This document shows, piece after piece, positions 50,834 to 64,000 of a DNA stretch of 64,000 bases. The notes under the pieces were generated by a model. That model worked only from the letters and a program-made list of their open reading frames with translations. It was not told where the DNA came from and searched no databases. A program made the position numbers and the translations under genes. How positions within the stretch are numbered: position 1 is the first letter of the stretch; the number at the start of each line of letters is the position of its first letter. The stretch spans positions 5,952,001 to 6,016,000 of the forward strand of contig CM082597.2 of assembly GCA_040954595.2 (NCBI GenBank), written 5' to 3'. The stretch is from Balanoglossus misakiensis. Taxonomy: Eukaryota; Hemichordata.

Positions 50834-53800
50834 TTTACATTTCTGGATGATTTTCATGAGCTATAACCCATGGTTTTTATCGAAAAACCACCAAATTTTG
50901 AAATTTCGCGAGGTCGAAAAATTGACATTTCTGTATGATTTTCATGAGTTATAACCCATGGTTTTTATCAAAAAACCACTAAATTTTGAAATTTCGCGAG
51001 GTCGAAAAATTGACATTTCTGGATGATTTTCATGAGCTATAACCCATGGTTTTTATCGAAAAACCACCAAATTTTGAAATTTCGCGAGGTCGAAAAATTT
51101 ACATTTCTGGATGATTTTCATGAGCTATAACCCATGGTTTTTATCGAAAAACCACCAAATTTTGAAATTTCGCGAGGTCGAAAAATTGACATTTCTGGAT
51201 GATTTTCATGAGCTATAACCCATGGATTTTATCAAAAAACCACCAAATTTTGACATTTCGCGAGGTCGAAAAATTGACATTTCTGGATGATTTTCATGAG
51301 CTATAACCCATGGTTTTTATCAAAAAACCACCAAATTTTGAAATTTCGGGAGGTCGAAAAATTGACATTTCTGGATGATTTCCAAGAGCTATAACCCATG
51401 GTTTTTATCAAAAAACCACTAAATTTTAAAATTTCGCGAGGTCGAAAAATTGACATTTCTGGATGATTTTCATGAGCTATAACCCATGGTTTTTATCGAA
51501 AAACCACCAAATTTTGAAATTTCGCGAGGTCGAAAAATTGACATTTCTGGATGATTTTCATGAGCTATAACCCATGGTTTTTATCGAAAAACCACCAAAT
51601 TTTGAAATTTCGCGAAGACCGAAAAATTGACACTTCTGGATGATTTTCATGAGCTATAACCCATGGTTTTTATCAAAAAACCACCAAATTTTGAAATTTC
51701 GCGAGGTCGAAAAATTGACATTTCTGGATGATTTTCATGAGCTATAACCCATGGTTTTTATCGAAAAACCACCAAATTTTGAAATTTCGCGAGGTCAAAA
51801 AATTGACATTTCTGGATGATTTTCATGAGCAATAACCCATGGTTTTTAACGAAAAACCACCACATTTTGAAATTTCGCGAGGTCGAAAAATTGACATTTC
51901 TGGATGATTTTCATGAGCTATAACCCATGGTTTTTATCAAAAAACCACCAAATTTTGAAATTTCGCGAGGTCGAAAAATTGACATTTCTGGATGATTTTC
52001 ATGAGCTATAACCCATGGTTTTTATCGAAAAACCACCAAATTTTGAAATTTCGCGAAGACCAAAAAGTTGACACTTCTGGATGATTTTCATGAGCTATAA
52101 CCCATGGTTTTTATCAAAAAACCACCAAATTTTGAAATTTCGCGAGGTCGAAAAATTGACATTTCTGGATGATTTTCATGAGCTATAACCCATGGTTTTT
52201 ATCGAAAAACCACCAAAATTTGAAAATTATTGAAGTCGAAAAATTGACACTTCTGGATGATTTTCATTAGCTATAACCCATGGTTTTTATCGAAAAACCA
52301 CCAAATTTTGACATTTCGCGAGGTCGAAAAATTGACATTTATGGATGATTTTCATGAGCTATAACCCATGGTTTTTATCGAAAAACCACCAAATTTTGAA
52401 ATTTCGCGAGGTCGAAAAATTGACATTTCTGGATGATTTTCATGAGCTATAACCCATGGTTTTTATCGAAAAACCACCAAATTTTGAAATTTCGCGAGGT
52501 CGAAAAATTGACATTTCTGGATGATTTTCATGAGCTATAACCCATGGTTTTTATCGAAAAACCACCAAATTTTGAAATTTCGCGAGGTCGAAAAATTGAC
52601 ATTTCTGGATGATTTTCATGAGCTATAACCCATGGTTTTTATCAAAAAACCACCAAATTTTGACATTTCTCGAGGTCGAAAAATTGACATTTCTGGATGA
52701 TTTTCATGAGCTACAACCCATGGTTTTTATCAAAAAACCACCAAATTTTGAAATTTTGCGAAGACCAAAAAATTGACATTTCTGGATGATTTTCATGAGC
52801 TATAACCCATGGTTTTTATCGAAAAACCACCAAATTTTGAAATTTCGCGAGGTCGAAAAATTGACATTTCTGGATGATTTTCATGAGCTATAACCCATGG
52901 TTTTTATCGAAAAACCACCAAATTTTGAAATTTCGCGAGGTCGAAAAATTGACATTTCTGGATGATTTTCATGAGCTATAACCCATGGTTTTTATCGAAA
53001 AACCACTAAATTTTGAAATTTCGCGAGGTCGAAAAATTGACATTTCTGGATGATTTTCATGAGCTATAACACATGGTTTTTATCGAAAAACCACCAAATT
53101 TTGAAATTTCGCGAGGTCGAAAAATTGACATTTCTGGATGATTTCCATGAGCTATAACCCATGGTTTTTATCAAAAAACCACCAAATTTTAAAATTTCGC
53201 GAGGTCGAAAAATTGACATTTCTGGATGATTTTCATGAGCTATAACCCATGGTTTTTATCGAAAAACCACCAAATTTTGAAATTTCGCGAGGTCGAAAAA
53301 TTGACATTTCTGGATGATTTTCATGAGCTATAACCCATGGTTTTTATCGAAAAACCACCAAATTTTGAAATTTCGCGAGGTCGAAAAATTTACATTTCTG
53401 GATGATTTTCATGAGCTATAACCCATGGTTTTTATCGAAAAACCACCAAATTTTGAAATTTCGCGAGGTCGAAAAATTGACATTTCTGTATGATTTTCAT
53501 GAGCTATAACCCATGGTTTTTATCGAAAAACCACCAAATTTTGAAATTTCGCGAGGTCGAAAAATTTCCATTTCTGGATGATTTTCATGAGCTATAACCC
53601 ATGGTTTTTATCGAAAAACCACCAAATTTTGAAATTTCGCGAGGTCGAAAAATTGACATTTCTGGATGATTTTCATGAGCTATAACCCATGGTTTTTATC
53701 AAAAAACCACCAAATTTTGACATTTCGCGAGGTCGAAAAATTGACATTTCTGGATGATTTTCATGAGCTATAACCCATGGTTTTTATCAAAAAACCACCA

Positions 53801-56800
53801 AATTTTGAAATTTCGGGAGGTCGAAAAATTGACATTTCTGGATGATTTCCAAGAGCTATAACCCATGGTTTTTATCAAAAAACCACTAAATTTTAAAATT
53901 TCGCGAGGTCGAAAAATTGACATTTCTGGATGATTTTCATGAGCTATAACCCATGGTTTTTATCGAAAAACCACCAAATTTTGAAATTTCGCGAGGTCGA
54001 AAAATTGACATTTCTGGATGATTTTCATGAGCTATAACCCATGGTTTTTATCGAAAAACCACTAAATTTTGAAATTTCGCGAGGTCGAAAAATTGACATT
54101 TCTGGATGATTTTCATGAGCTATAACACATGGTTTTTATCGAAAAACCACCAAATTTTGAAATTTCGCGAGGTCGAAAAATTGACATTTCTGGATGATTT
54201 CCATGAGCTATAACCCATGGTTTTTATCAAAAAACCACCAAATTTTAAAATTTCGCGAGGTCGAAAAATTGACATTTCTGGATGATTTTCATGAGCTATA
54301 ACCCATGGTTTTTATCGAAAAACCACCAAATTTTGAAATTTCGCGAGGTCGAAAAATTGACATTTCTGGATGATTTTCATGAGCTATAACCCATGGTTTT
54401 TATCGAAAAACCACCAAATTTTGAAATTTCGCGAAGACCAAAAAATTGACACTTCTGGATGATTTTCATGAGCTATAACCCATGGTTTATATCAAAAAAC
54501 CACCAAATTTTGAAATTTCGCGAGGTCGAAAAATTGACATTTCTGGATGATTTTCATGAGCTATAACCCATGGTTTTTATCAAAAAAACACCAAATTTTA
54601 AAATTTCGCGAGGTCGAAAAATTGACATTTCTGGATGATTTTCATGAGCTATAACCCATGGTTTTTATCGAAAAACCACCAAATTTTGAAATTTCGCGAG
54701 GTCGAAAAATTGACATTTCTGGATGATTTTCATGAGCTATAACCCATGGTTTTTATCGAAAAACCACCAAATTTTGAAATTTCGCGAGGTCGAAAAATTG
54801 ACATTTCTGGATGATTTTCATGAGCTATAACCCATGGTTTTTATCGAAAAACCACCAAATTTTGAAATTTCGCGAGGTCGAAAAATTGACATTTCTGGAT
54901 GATTTTCATGAGCTATAACCCATGGTTTTTATCGAAAAACCACCAAATTTTGAAATTTCGCGAGGTCGAAAAATTGACATTTCTGGATGATTTTCATGAG
55001 CTATAACCCATGGTTTTTATCAAAAAAACACCAAATTTTGACATTTCTCGAGGTCGAAAAATTGACATTTCTGGATGATTTTCATGAGCTACAACCCATG
55101 GTTTTTATCAAAAAACCACCAAATTTTGAAATTTTGCGAAGACCAAAAAATTGACACTTCTGGATGATTTTCATGAGCTATAACCCATGGTCTTTATCAA
55201 AAAACCACCAAATTTTGAAATTTCGCGAGGTCGAAAAATTGACATTCCTGGATGATTTTCATGAGCTATAACCCTTGGTTTTTATCGAAAAACCACCAAA
55301 TTTTGAAATTTCGCGAGGTCGAATAATTGACATTTCTGGATGATTTTTATGAGCTATAACCCATGGTTTTTATCAAAAAACCACCAAATTTTGACATTTC
55401 GCGAGGTCGAAAAATTGACATTTCTGGATGATTTTCATGAGCTATAACCCATGGTTTTTATCAAAAAACCACCAAATTTTGAAATTTCGCGAGGTCGAAA
55501 AATTGACATTTCTGGATGATTTCCATGAGCTATAACCCATGGTTTTTATCAAAAAAACACCAAATTTTAAAATTTCGCGAGGTCGAAAAATTGACATTTC
55601 TGGATGATTTTCATGAGCTATAACCCATGGTTTTTATCGAAAAACCACCAAATTTTGAAATTTCGCGAGGTCGAAAAATTGACATTTCTGGATGATTTTC
55701 ATGAGCTATAACCCATGGTTTTTATCGAAAAACCACCAAATTTTGAAATTTCGCGAGGTCGAAAAATTGACATTTCTGGATGATTTTCATGAGCTATAAC
55801 CCATGGTTTTTATCGAAAAACCACCAAAATTTGAAAATTATCGAAGTCGAAAAATTGACACTTCTGGATGATTTTCATGAGCTATAACCCATGGTTTTTA
55901 TCAAAAAACCACCAAATTTTGAAATTTCGCGAGGTCGAAAAATTGACATTTCTGGATGATTTTCATGAGCTATAACCCATGGATTTTATCAAAAAAACAC
56001 CAAATTATAAAATTTCGCGAGGTCGAAAAATTGACATTTCTGGATGATTTTCATGAGCTATAACCCATGGTTTTTATCGAAAAACCACCAAATTTTGAAA
56101 TTTCGCGAGGTCGAAAAATTGACATTTCTGGATGATTTTCATGAGCTATAACCCATGGTTTTTATCGAAAAACCACCAAATTTTGAAATTTCGCGAGGTC
56201 GAAAAATTGACATTTCTGGATGATTTTCATGAGCTATAACCCATGGTTTTTATCGAAAAACCACCAAATTTTGAAATTTCGCGAGGTCGAAAAATTGACA
56301 TTTCTGGATGATTTTCATGAGCTATAACCCATGGTTTTTATCGAAAAACCACCAAATTTTGAAATTTCGCGAGGTCGAAAAATTGACATTTCTGGATGAT
56401 TTTCATGAGCTATAACCCATGGTTTTTATCGAAAAACCACCAAATTTTGAAATTTCGCGAGGTCGAAAAATTGACATTTCTGGATGATTTTCATGAGCTA
56501 TAACCCATGGTTTTTATCGAAAAACCACCAAATTTTGAAATTTCGCGAGGTCGAAAAATTGACATTTCTGGATGATTTTCATGAGCTATAACCCATGGTT
56601 TTTATCGAAAAACCACCAAATTTTGAAATTTCGCGAGGTCGAAAAATTGACATTTCTGGATGATTTTCATGAGCTATAACCCATGGTTTTTATCGAAAAA
56701 CCACCAAATTTTGAAATTTCGCGAGGTCGAAAAATTGACATTTCTGGATGATTTTCATGAGCTATAACCCATGGTTTTTATCGAAAAACCACCAAATTTT

Positions 56801-56999
56801 GAAATTTCGCGAGGTCGAAAAATTGACATTTCTGGATGATTTTCATGAGCTATAACCCATGGTTTTTATCGAAAAACCACCAAAATTTGAAAATTATCGA
56901 AGTCGAAAAATTGACACTTCTGGATGATTTTCATGAGCTATAACCCATGGTTTTTATAAAAAAACCACCAAATTTTGAAATTTCGCGAGGTCGAAAAAT

Positions 57000-59900
57000 T
57001 GACATTTCTGGATGATTTTCATGAGCTATAACCCATGGTTTTTATCGAAAAACCACTAAATTTTGAAATTTCGCGAGGTCGAAAAATTGACATTTCTGGA
57101 TGATTTTCATGAGCTATAACCCATGGTTTTTATCGAAAAACCACTAAATTTTGAAATTTCGCGAGGTCGAAAAATTGACATTTCTGGATGATTTTCATGA
57201 GCTATAACCCATGGTTTTTATCGAAAAACCACCAAATTTTGAAATTTCGCGAGGTCGAAAAATTGACATTTCTGGATGATTTTCATGAGCTATAACCCAT
57301 GGTTTTTATCAAAAAACCACCAAATTTTGACATTTCGCGAGGTCGAAAAATTGACATTTCTGGATGATTTTCATGAGCTATAACCCATGGTTTTTATCAA
57401 AAAACCACCAAATTTTGAAATTTCGCGAGGTCGAAAAATTGACATTTCTGGATGATTTCCATGAGCTATAACCCATGGTTTTTATCAAAAAACCACCAAA
57501 TTTTAAAATTTCGCGAGGTCGAAAAATTTACATTTCTGGATGATTTTCATGAGCTATAACCCATGGTTTTTATCGAAAAACCACCAAAATTTGAAAATTA
57601 TCGAAGTCGAAAAATTGACACTTCTGGATGATTTTCATGAGCTATAACCCATGGTTTTTTATCAAAAAACCACCAAATTTTGACATTTCGCGAGGTCGAA
57701 AAATTGACATTTCTGGATGATTTTCATGAGCTATAACCCATGGTTTTTATCGAAAAACCACCAAATTTTGAAATTTCGCGAGGTCGAAAAATTGACATTT
57801 CTGGATGATTTTCATGAGCTATAACCCATGGTTTTTATCGAAAAACCACTAAATTTTGAAATTTCGCGAGGTCGAAAAATTGACATTTCTGGATGATTTT
57901 CATGAGCTATAACCCATGGTTTTTATCGAAAAACCACCTAATTTTGAAATTTCGCGAGGTCGAAAAATTGACATTTCTGGATGATTTTCATGAGCTATAA
58001 CCCATGGTTTTTATCGAAAAACCACCAAATTTTGAAATTTCGAGAGGTCGAAAAATTGACATTTCTGGATGATTTTCATGAGCTATAACCCATGGTTTTT
58101 ATCAAAAAACCACCAAATTTTGACATTTCGCGAGGTCGAAAAATTGACATTTCTGGATGATTTTCATGAGCTATAACCCATGGTTTTTATCGAAAAACCA
58201 CCAAAATTTGAAAATTATCGAAGTCGAAAAATTGACACTTCTGGATGATTTTCATGAGCTATAACCCATGGTTTTTATCAAAAAACCACCAAATTTTGAA
58301 ATTTCGCGAGGTCGAAAAATTGACATTTCTGGATGATTTTCATGAGCTATAACCCATGGTTTTTATCAAAAAAACACCAAATTTTAAAATTTCGCGAGGT
58401 CGAAAAATTGACATTTCTGGATGATTTTCATGAGCTATAACCCATGGTTTTTATCGAAAAACCACCAAATTTTGAAATTTCGCGAGGTCGAAAAATTGAC
58501 ATTTCTGGATGATTTTCATGAGCTATAACCCATGGTTTTTATCGAAAAACCACCAAATTTTGAAATTTCGCGAGGTCGAAAAATTGACATTTCTGGATGA
58601 TTTTCATGAGCTATAACCCATGGTTTTTATCGAAAAACCACCAAATTTTGAAATTTCGCGAGGTCGAAAAATTGACATTTCTGGATGATTTTCATGAGCT
58701 ATAACCCATGGTTTTTATCGAAAAACCACCAAATTTTGAAATTTCGCGAGGTCAAAAAATTGACATTTCTGGATGATTTTCATGAGCTATAACCCATGGT
58801 TTTTATCGAAAAACCACCAAATTTTGAAATTTCGCGAGGTCGAAAAATTGACATTTCTGGATGATTTTCATGAGCTATAACCCATGGTTTTTATCGAAAA
58901 ACCACCAAAATTTGAAAATTATCGAAGTCGAAAAATTGACACTTCTGGATGATTTTCATGAGCTATAACCCATGGTTTTTATAAAAAAAACCACCAAATT
59001 TTGAAATTTCGCGAGGTCGAAAAATTGACATTTCTGGATGATTTTCATGAGCTATAACCCATGGTTTTTATCGAAAAACCACTAAATTTTGAAATTTCGC
59101 GAGGTCGAAAAATTGACATTTCTGGATGATTTTCATGAGCTATAACCCATGGTTTTTATCGAAAAACCACTAAATTTTGAAATTTCGCGAGGTCGAAAAA
59201 TTGACATTTCTGGATGATTTTCATGAGCTATAACCCATGGTTTTTATCGAAAAACCACCAAATTTTGAAATTTCGCGAGGTCGAAAAATTGACATTTCTG
59301 GATGATTTTCATGAGCTATAACCCATGGTTTTTATCAAAAAACCACCAAATTTTGACATTTCGCGAGGTCGAAAAATTGACATTTCTGGATGATTTTCAT
59401 GAGCTATAACCCATGGTTTTTATCAAAAAACCACCAAATTTTGAAATTTCGCGAGGTCGAAAAATTGACATTTCTGGATGATTTCCATGAGCTATAACCC
59501 ATGGTTTTTATCAAAAAACCACCAAATTTTAAAATTTCGCGGGGTCGAAAAATTGACATTTCTGGATGATTTTCATGAGCTATAACCCATGGTTTTTATC
59601 GAAAAACCACCAAAATTTGAAAATTATCGAAGTCGAAAAATTGACACTTCTGGATGATTTTCATGAGCTATAACCCATGGTTTTTTATCAAAAAACCACC
59701 AAATTTTGACATTTCGCGAGGTCGAAAAATTGACATTTCTGGATGATTTTCATGAGCTATAACCCATGGTTTTTATCGAAAAACCACCAAATTTTGAAAT
59801 TTCGCGAGGTCGAAAAATTGACATTTCTGGATGATTTTCATGAGCTATAACCCATGGTTTTTATCGAAAAACCACTAAATTTTGAAATTTCGCGAGGTCG

Positions 59901-60200
59901 AAAAATTGACATTTCTGGATGATTTTCATGAGCTATAACCCATGGTTTTTATCGAAAAACCACCAAATTTTGAAATTTCGCGAGGTCGAAAAATTGACAT
60001 TTCTGGATGATTTTCATGAGCTATAACCCATGGTTTTTATCGAAAAACCACCAAATTTTGAAATTTCGAGAGGTCGAAAAATTGACATTTCTGGATGATT
60101 TTCATGAGCTATAACCCATGGTTTTTATCAAAAAACCACCAAATTTTGACATTTCGCGAGGTCGAAAAATTGACATTTCTGGATGATTTTCATGAGCTAT
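57000..60200 (+). repeat. Higher-order duplication, about 23-monomer offset
   Basis: The series of variants from about 57.0 to 58.15 kb recurs from about 59.0 to 60.2 kb. The unusual CATGGTTTTTTATC monomer at 57650 has its partner at 59676, 2,026 bp on (23 x 88 plus 2). The extra bases match a longer A-run in the right copy near 58985. Limits are approximate. Confidence 0.7.
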
Positions 60201-62285
60201 AACCCATGGTTTTTATCAAAAAACCACCAAATTTTGAAATTTCGCGAGGTCGAAAAATTGACATTTCTGGATGATTTCCATGAGCTATAACCCATGGTTT
60301 TTATCAAAAAACCACCAAATTTTAAAATTTCGCGAGGTCGAAAAATTGACATTTCTGGATGATTTTCATGAGCTATAACCCATGGTTTTAATCGAAAAAC
60401 CACCAAAATTTGAAAATTATTGAAGTCGAAAAATTGACACTTCTGGATGATTTTCATGAGCTATAACCCATGGTTTTTATCGAAAAACCACCAAATTTTG
60501 AAATTTCGCGAGGTCGAAAAATTGACATTTCTGGATGATTTTCATGAGCTATAACCCATGGTTTTTATCGAAAAACCACCAAATTTTGAAATTTCGCGAG
60601 GTCGAAAAATTGACATTTCTGGATGATTTTCATGAGCTATAACCCATGGTTTTTATCAAAAAACCACCAAATTTTGACATTTCGCGAGGTCGAAAAATTG
60701 ACATTTCTGGATGATTTTCATGAGCTATAACCCATGGTTTTTATCAAAAAACCACCAAATTTTGAAATTTCGGGAGGTCGAAAAATTGACATTTCTGGAT
60801 GATTTCCAAGAGCTATAACCCATGGTTTTTATCAAAAAACCACTAAATTTTAAAATTTCGCGAGGTCGAAAAATTGACATTTCTGGATGATTTTCATGAG
60901 CTATAACCCATGGTTTTTATCGAAAAACCACCAAATTTTGAAATTTCGCGAGGTCGAAAAATTGACATTTCTGGATGATTTTCATGAGCTATAACCCATG
61001 GTTTTTATCGAAAAACCACCAAATTTTGAAATTTCGCGAAGACCAAAAAATTGACACTTCTGGATGATTTTCATGAGCTATAACCCATGGTTTTTATCGA
61101 AAAACCACCAAATTTTGAAATTTCGCGAGGTCGAAAAATTGACATTTCTGGATGATTTTCATGAGCTATAACCCATGGTTTTTATCGAAAAACCACCAAA
61201 TTTTGAAATTTCGCGAGGTCAAAAAATTGACATTTCTGGATGATTTTCATGAGCAATAACCCATGGTTTTTAACGAAAAACCACCACATTTTGAAATTTC
61301 GCGAGGTCGAAAAATTGACATTTCTGGATGATTTTCATGAGCTATAACCCATGGTTTTTATCAAAAAACCACCAAATTTTAAAATTTCGCGAGGTCGAAA
61401 AATTTACATTTCTGGATGATTTTCATGAGCTATAACCCATGGTTTTTATCGAAAAACCTCCAAATTTTGAAATTTCGCGAGGTCGAAAAATTGACATTTC
61501 TGGATGATTTTCATGAGCTATAACCCATGGTTTTTATCGAAAAACCACCAAATTTTGAAATTTCGCGAAGACCAAAAAATTAACACTTCTGGATGATTTT
61601 CATGAGCTATAACCCATGGTTTTTATCAAAAAACCACCAAATTTTGAAATTTCGCGAGGTCGAAAAATTGACATTTCTGGATGATTTTCATGAGCTATAA
61701 CCCATGGTTTTTATCGAAAAACCACCAAATTTGAAAATTCGCGAAGTCGAAAAATTGACACTTCTGGATGATTTTCATGAGCTATAACCCATGGTTTTTA
61801 TCAAAAAACCACCAAATTTTGACATTTCGCGAGGTCGAAAAATTGACATTTCTGGATGATTTTCATGAGCTATAACCCATGGTTTTTATCGAAAAACCAC
61901 CAAATTTTGAAATTTCGCGAGGTCGAAAAATTGACATTTCTGGATGATTTTCATGAGCTATAACCCATGGTTTTTATCGAAAAACCACCAAATTTTGAAA
62001 TTTCGCGAGGTCGAAAAATTGACATTTCTTGATGATTTTCATGAGCTATAACCCATGGTTTTTATGGAAAAACCACCAAATTTTGAAATTTCGCGAGGTC
62101 GAAAAATTGACATTTCTGGATGATTTTCATGAGCTATAACCCATGGTTTGTATCGAAAAACCACCAAATTTTGAAATTTCGCGTGGTCGAAAAATTGACA
62201 TTTCTGGATGATTTTCATGAGCTATAACCCATGGTTTTTATCAAAAAACCACCAAATTTTGAAATTTCGCGAGGTCGAAAAATTG

Positions 62286-64000
62286 CTCATGAAAATCATC
62301 CAAAAATGTCAATTTTTCGACCTCGCGAAATTTCAAAATTTGGTGGTTTTTCGATAAAAACCATGGGTTATAGCTCATGAAAATCATCCAGAAATGTCAA
62401 TTTTTCGACCTCGCGAAATTTCAAAATTTGGTGGTATTTTGATAAAAACCATGGGTTATAGCTCATGAAAATCATCCAGAAATGTCAATTTTTCGACCTC
62501 GCGAAATTTCAAAATTTGGTGGTTTTTTGATAAAAACCATGGGTTATAGCTCATGAAAATCATCCAGAAATGTCAATTTTTCGACCTCGCTAAATTTCAA
62601 AATTTGGTGGTTTTTTGATAAAAACCATGGGTTATAGCTCATGAAAATCATCCAGAAATGTCAATTTTTCGACCTCGCGAAATTTCAAAATTTGGTGGTT
62701 TTTCGATAAAAACCATGGGTTATAGCTCATGAAAATCATCCAGACATGTCAATTTTTCGACCTCGCGAAATTTCAAAATTTGGTGTTTTTTTGATAAAAA
62801 CCATAGGTTATAGCTCATGAAAATCATCCAAAAATGTCAATTTTTCGACCTCGCGAAATTTCAAAATTTGGTGGTTTTTTGATAAAAACCATAGGTTATA
62901 GCTCATGAAAATCATCCAAAAATGTCAATTTTTCGACCTCGCGAAATTTCAAAATTTGGTGGTTTTTCGATAAAAACCATGGGTTATAGCTCATGAAAAT
63001 CATCCAGAAATGTCAATTTTTCGACCTCGCGAAATTTCAAAATTTGGTGGTTTTTTTTTTATAAAAACCATGGGTTATAGCTCATGAAAATCATCCAGAA
63101 ATGTCAATTTTTCGACCTCGCTAAATTTCAAAATTTGGTGGTTTTTTGATAAAAACCATGGGTTATAGCTCATGAAAATCATCCAGAAATGTCAATTTTT
63201 CGACCTCGCGAAATTTCAAAATTTGGTGGTTTTTCGATAAAAACCATGGGTTATAGCTCATGAAAATCATCCAGACATGTCAATTTTTCGACCTCGCGAA
63301 ATTTCAAAATTTGGTGGTATTTTGATAAAAACCATGGGTTATAGCTCATGAAAATCATCCAGAAATGTCAATTTTTCGACCTCGCGAAATTTCAAAATTT
63401 GGTGGTTTTTTGATAAAAACCATGGGTTATAGCTCATGAAAATCATCCAGAAATGTCAATTTTTCGACCTCGCTAAATTTCAAAATTTGGTGGTTTTTTG
63501 ATAAAAACCATGGGTTATAGCTCATGAAAATCATCCAGAAATGTCAATTTTTCGACCTCGCGAAATTTCAAAATTTGGTGGTTTTTCGATAAAAACCATG
63601 GGTTATAGCTCATGAAAATCATCCAGACATGTCAATTATTCGACCTCGCGAAATTTCAAAATTTGGTGTTTTTTTGATAAAAACCATAGGTTATAGCTCA
63701 TGAAAATCATCCAAAAATGTCAATTTTTCGACCTCGCGAAATTTCAAAATTTGGTGGTTTTTTGATAAAAACCATAGGTTATAGCTCATGAAAATCATCC
63801 AAAAATGTCAATTTTTCGACCTCGCGAAATTTCAAAATTTGGTGGTTTTTCGATAAAAACCATGGGTTATAGCTCATGAAAATCATCCAGAAATGTCAAT
63901 TTTTCGACCTCGCGAAATTTCAAAATTTGGTGGTTTTTTTTTTATAAAAACCATGGGTTATAGCTCATGAAAATCATCCAGAAATGTCAATTTTTCGACC
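62286..64000 (-). repeat. 88-bp satellite array, inverted block running off the window
   Basis: From 62286 the same satellite reads on the minus strand (GGGTTATAGCTCATGAAAAT on plus). About 19-20 monomers are present before the window ends and the block clearly continues. It has its own variants, ATCCAAAAATG and CCATAGGTTATAG, largely missing from the forward blocks. A marker with a long T-run before ATAAAAACC recurs at 63061 and 63944, i.e. about 10 monomers, so it too is built of higher-order units. Confidence 0.95.

Larger units (their letters stand above)
42069..62285 (+). repeat. 88-bp satellite array, forward block 2
   Basis: About 230 monomers of the same satellite, same orientation. 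It differs from block 1 in variant content: the TATCTAAAAA class is absent and is replaced by TATCGAAAAACCACC with AAAATTATCGAAGTC. New markers appear, such as GAGCTACAACCC followed by TTTTGCGAAGACC (40881, 42668, 45406, 52713, 55091), ATTTCCATGAGC and TTTCGGGAGG (51344, 53811, 60768). One monomer near 42900 carries a 10-bp internal repeat (GGTCGAAAAA twice). Marker spacings are close to whole multiples of 88 with 2-5 bp of drift, which shows block-wise copying of many monomers at a time. Confidence 0.97.

Noticed and set aside
24999-62285. CRISPR-like array
   Set aside because: The repeats are contiguous monomers without unique spacers, in animal DNA with introns.
24999-62285. CENP-B box in the monomer
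   Set aside because: The CpG-containing core TTTCGCGAGGTCGAAA was compared with the pattern nTTCGnnnnAnnCGGGn. It lacks the required A and the CGGG.

Overview
This is animal nuclear DNA. Genes are split by GT-AG introns, coding density is low, foldback transposon remnants and microsatellites are common, and an interstitial tract of the TTAGGG telomere type is present. The gene families (SAMD9-like, FAM111-like, SLC16 transporter) and repeat content suggest a marine invertebrate such as an invertebrate deuterostome, lophotrochozoan or cnidarian. I cannot place it more closely without a search.

Layout. 1-2.9 kb: non-coding, with a possible last coding exon on the minus strand (663-773) and a diverged direct repeat. 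3.0-11.9 kb (minus): a four-exon gene for a 2,423-residue SAMD9-like protein. By splice-phase reasoning it carries a ubiquitin-like domain ending in Gly-Gly ahead of two SAM domains. 11.9-17.4 kb: intergenic, full of small inverted-repeat elements, one of them a Harbinger-like element that holds the telomere-type tract. 17.4-19.6 kb (plus): a two-exon FAM111-like gene, with ubiquitin-like region and trypsin-fold protease. 20.6-24.3 kb (minus): a four-exon SLC16 (monocarboxylate) transporter with two poly-aspartate runs and a 524-bp ATGT microsatellite in intron 1.

From 24.95 kb to the right edge (over 39 kb, about 61% of the window) the DNA is a satellite with an 88-bp monomer, roughly 430 copies. 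It runs in one orientation to 62,285 and in the opposite orientation after that. Its left edge is a 48-bp-arm hairpin. The array is interrupted once, at 41,255-42,068, by a terminal-inverted-repeat insertion and an adjoining GC-rich palindrome. Inside the array there are several higher-order duplications, including a 25-monomer (2,200-bp) unit that is almost identical in two tandem copies.

Biology. The SAMD9-like and FAM111-like genes are divergently oriented neighbours. Human members of both families are cell-intrinsic antiviral restriction factors, so the first 20 kb may be an innate-defence pair; this is inference from homology and position. The transporter is ordinary metabolism. The satellite has no lasting reading frame, because 88 is not a multiple of 3, and is best read as structural, heterochromatin-type DNA.
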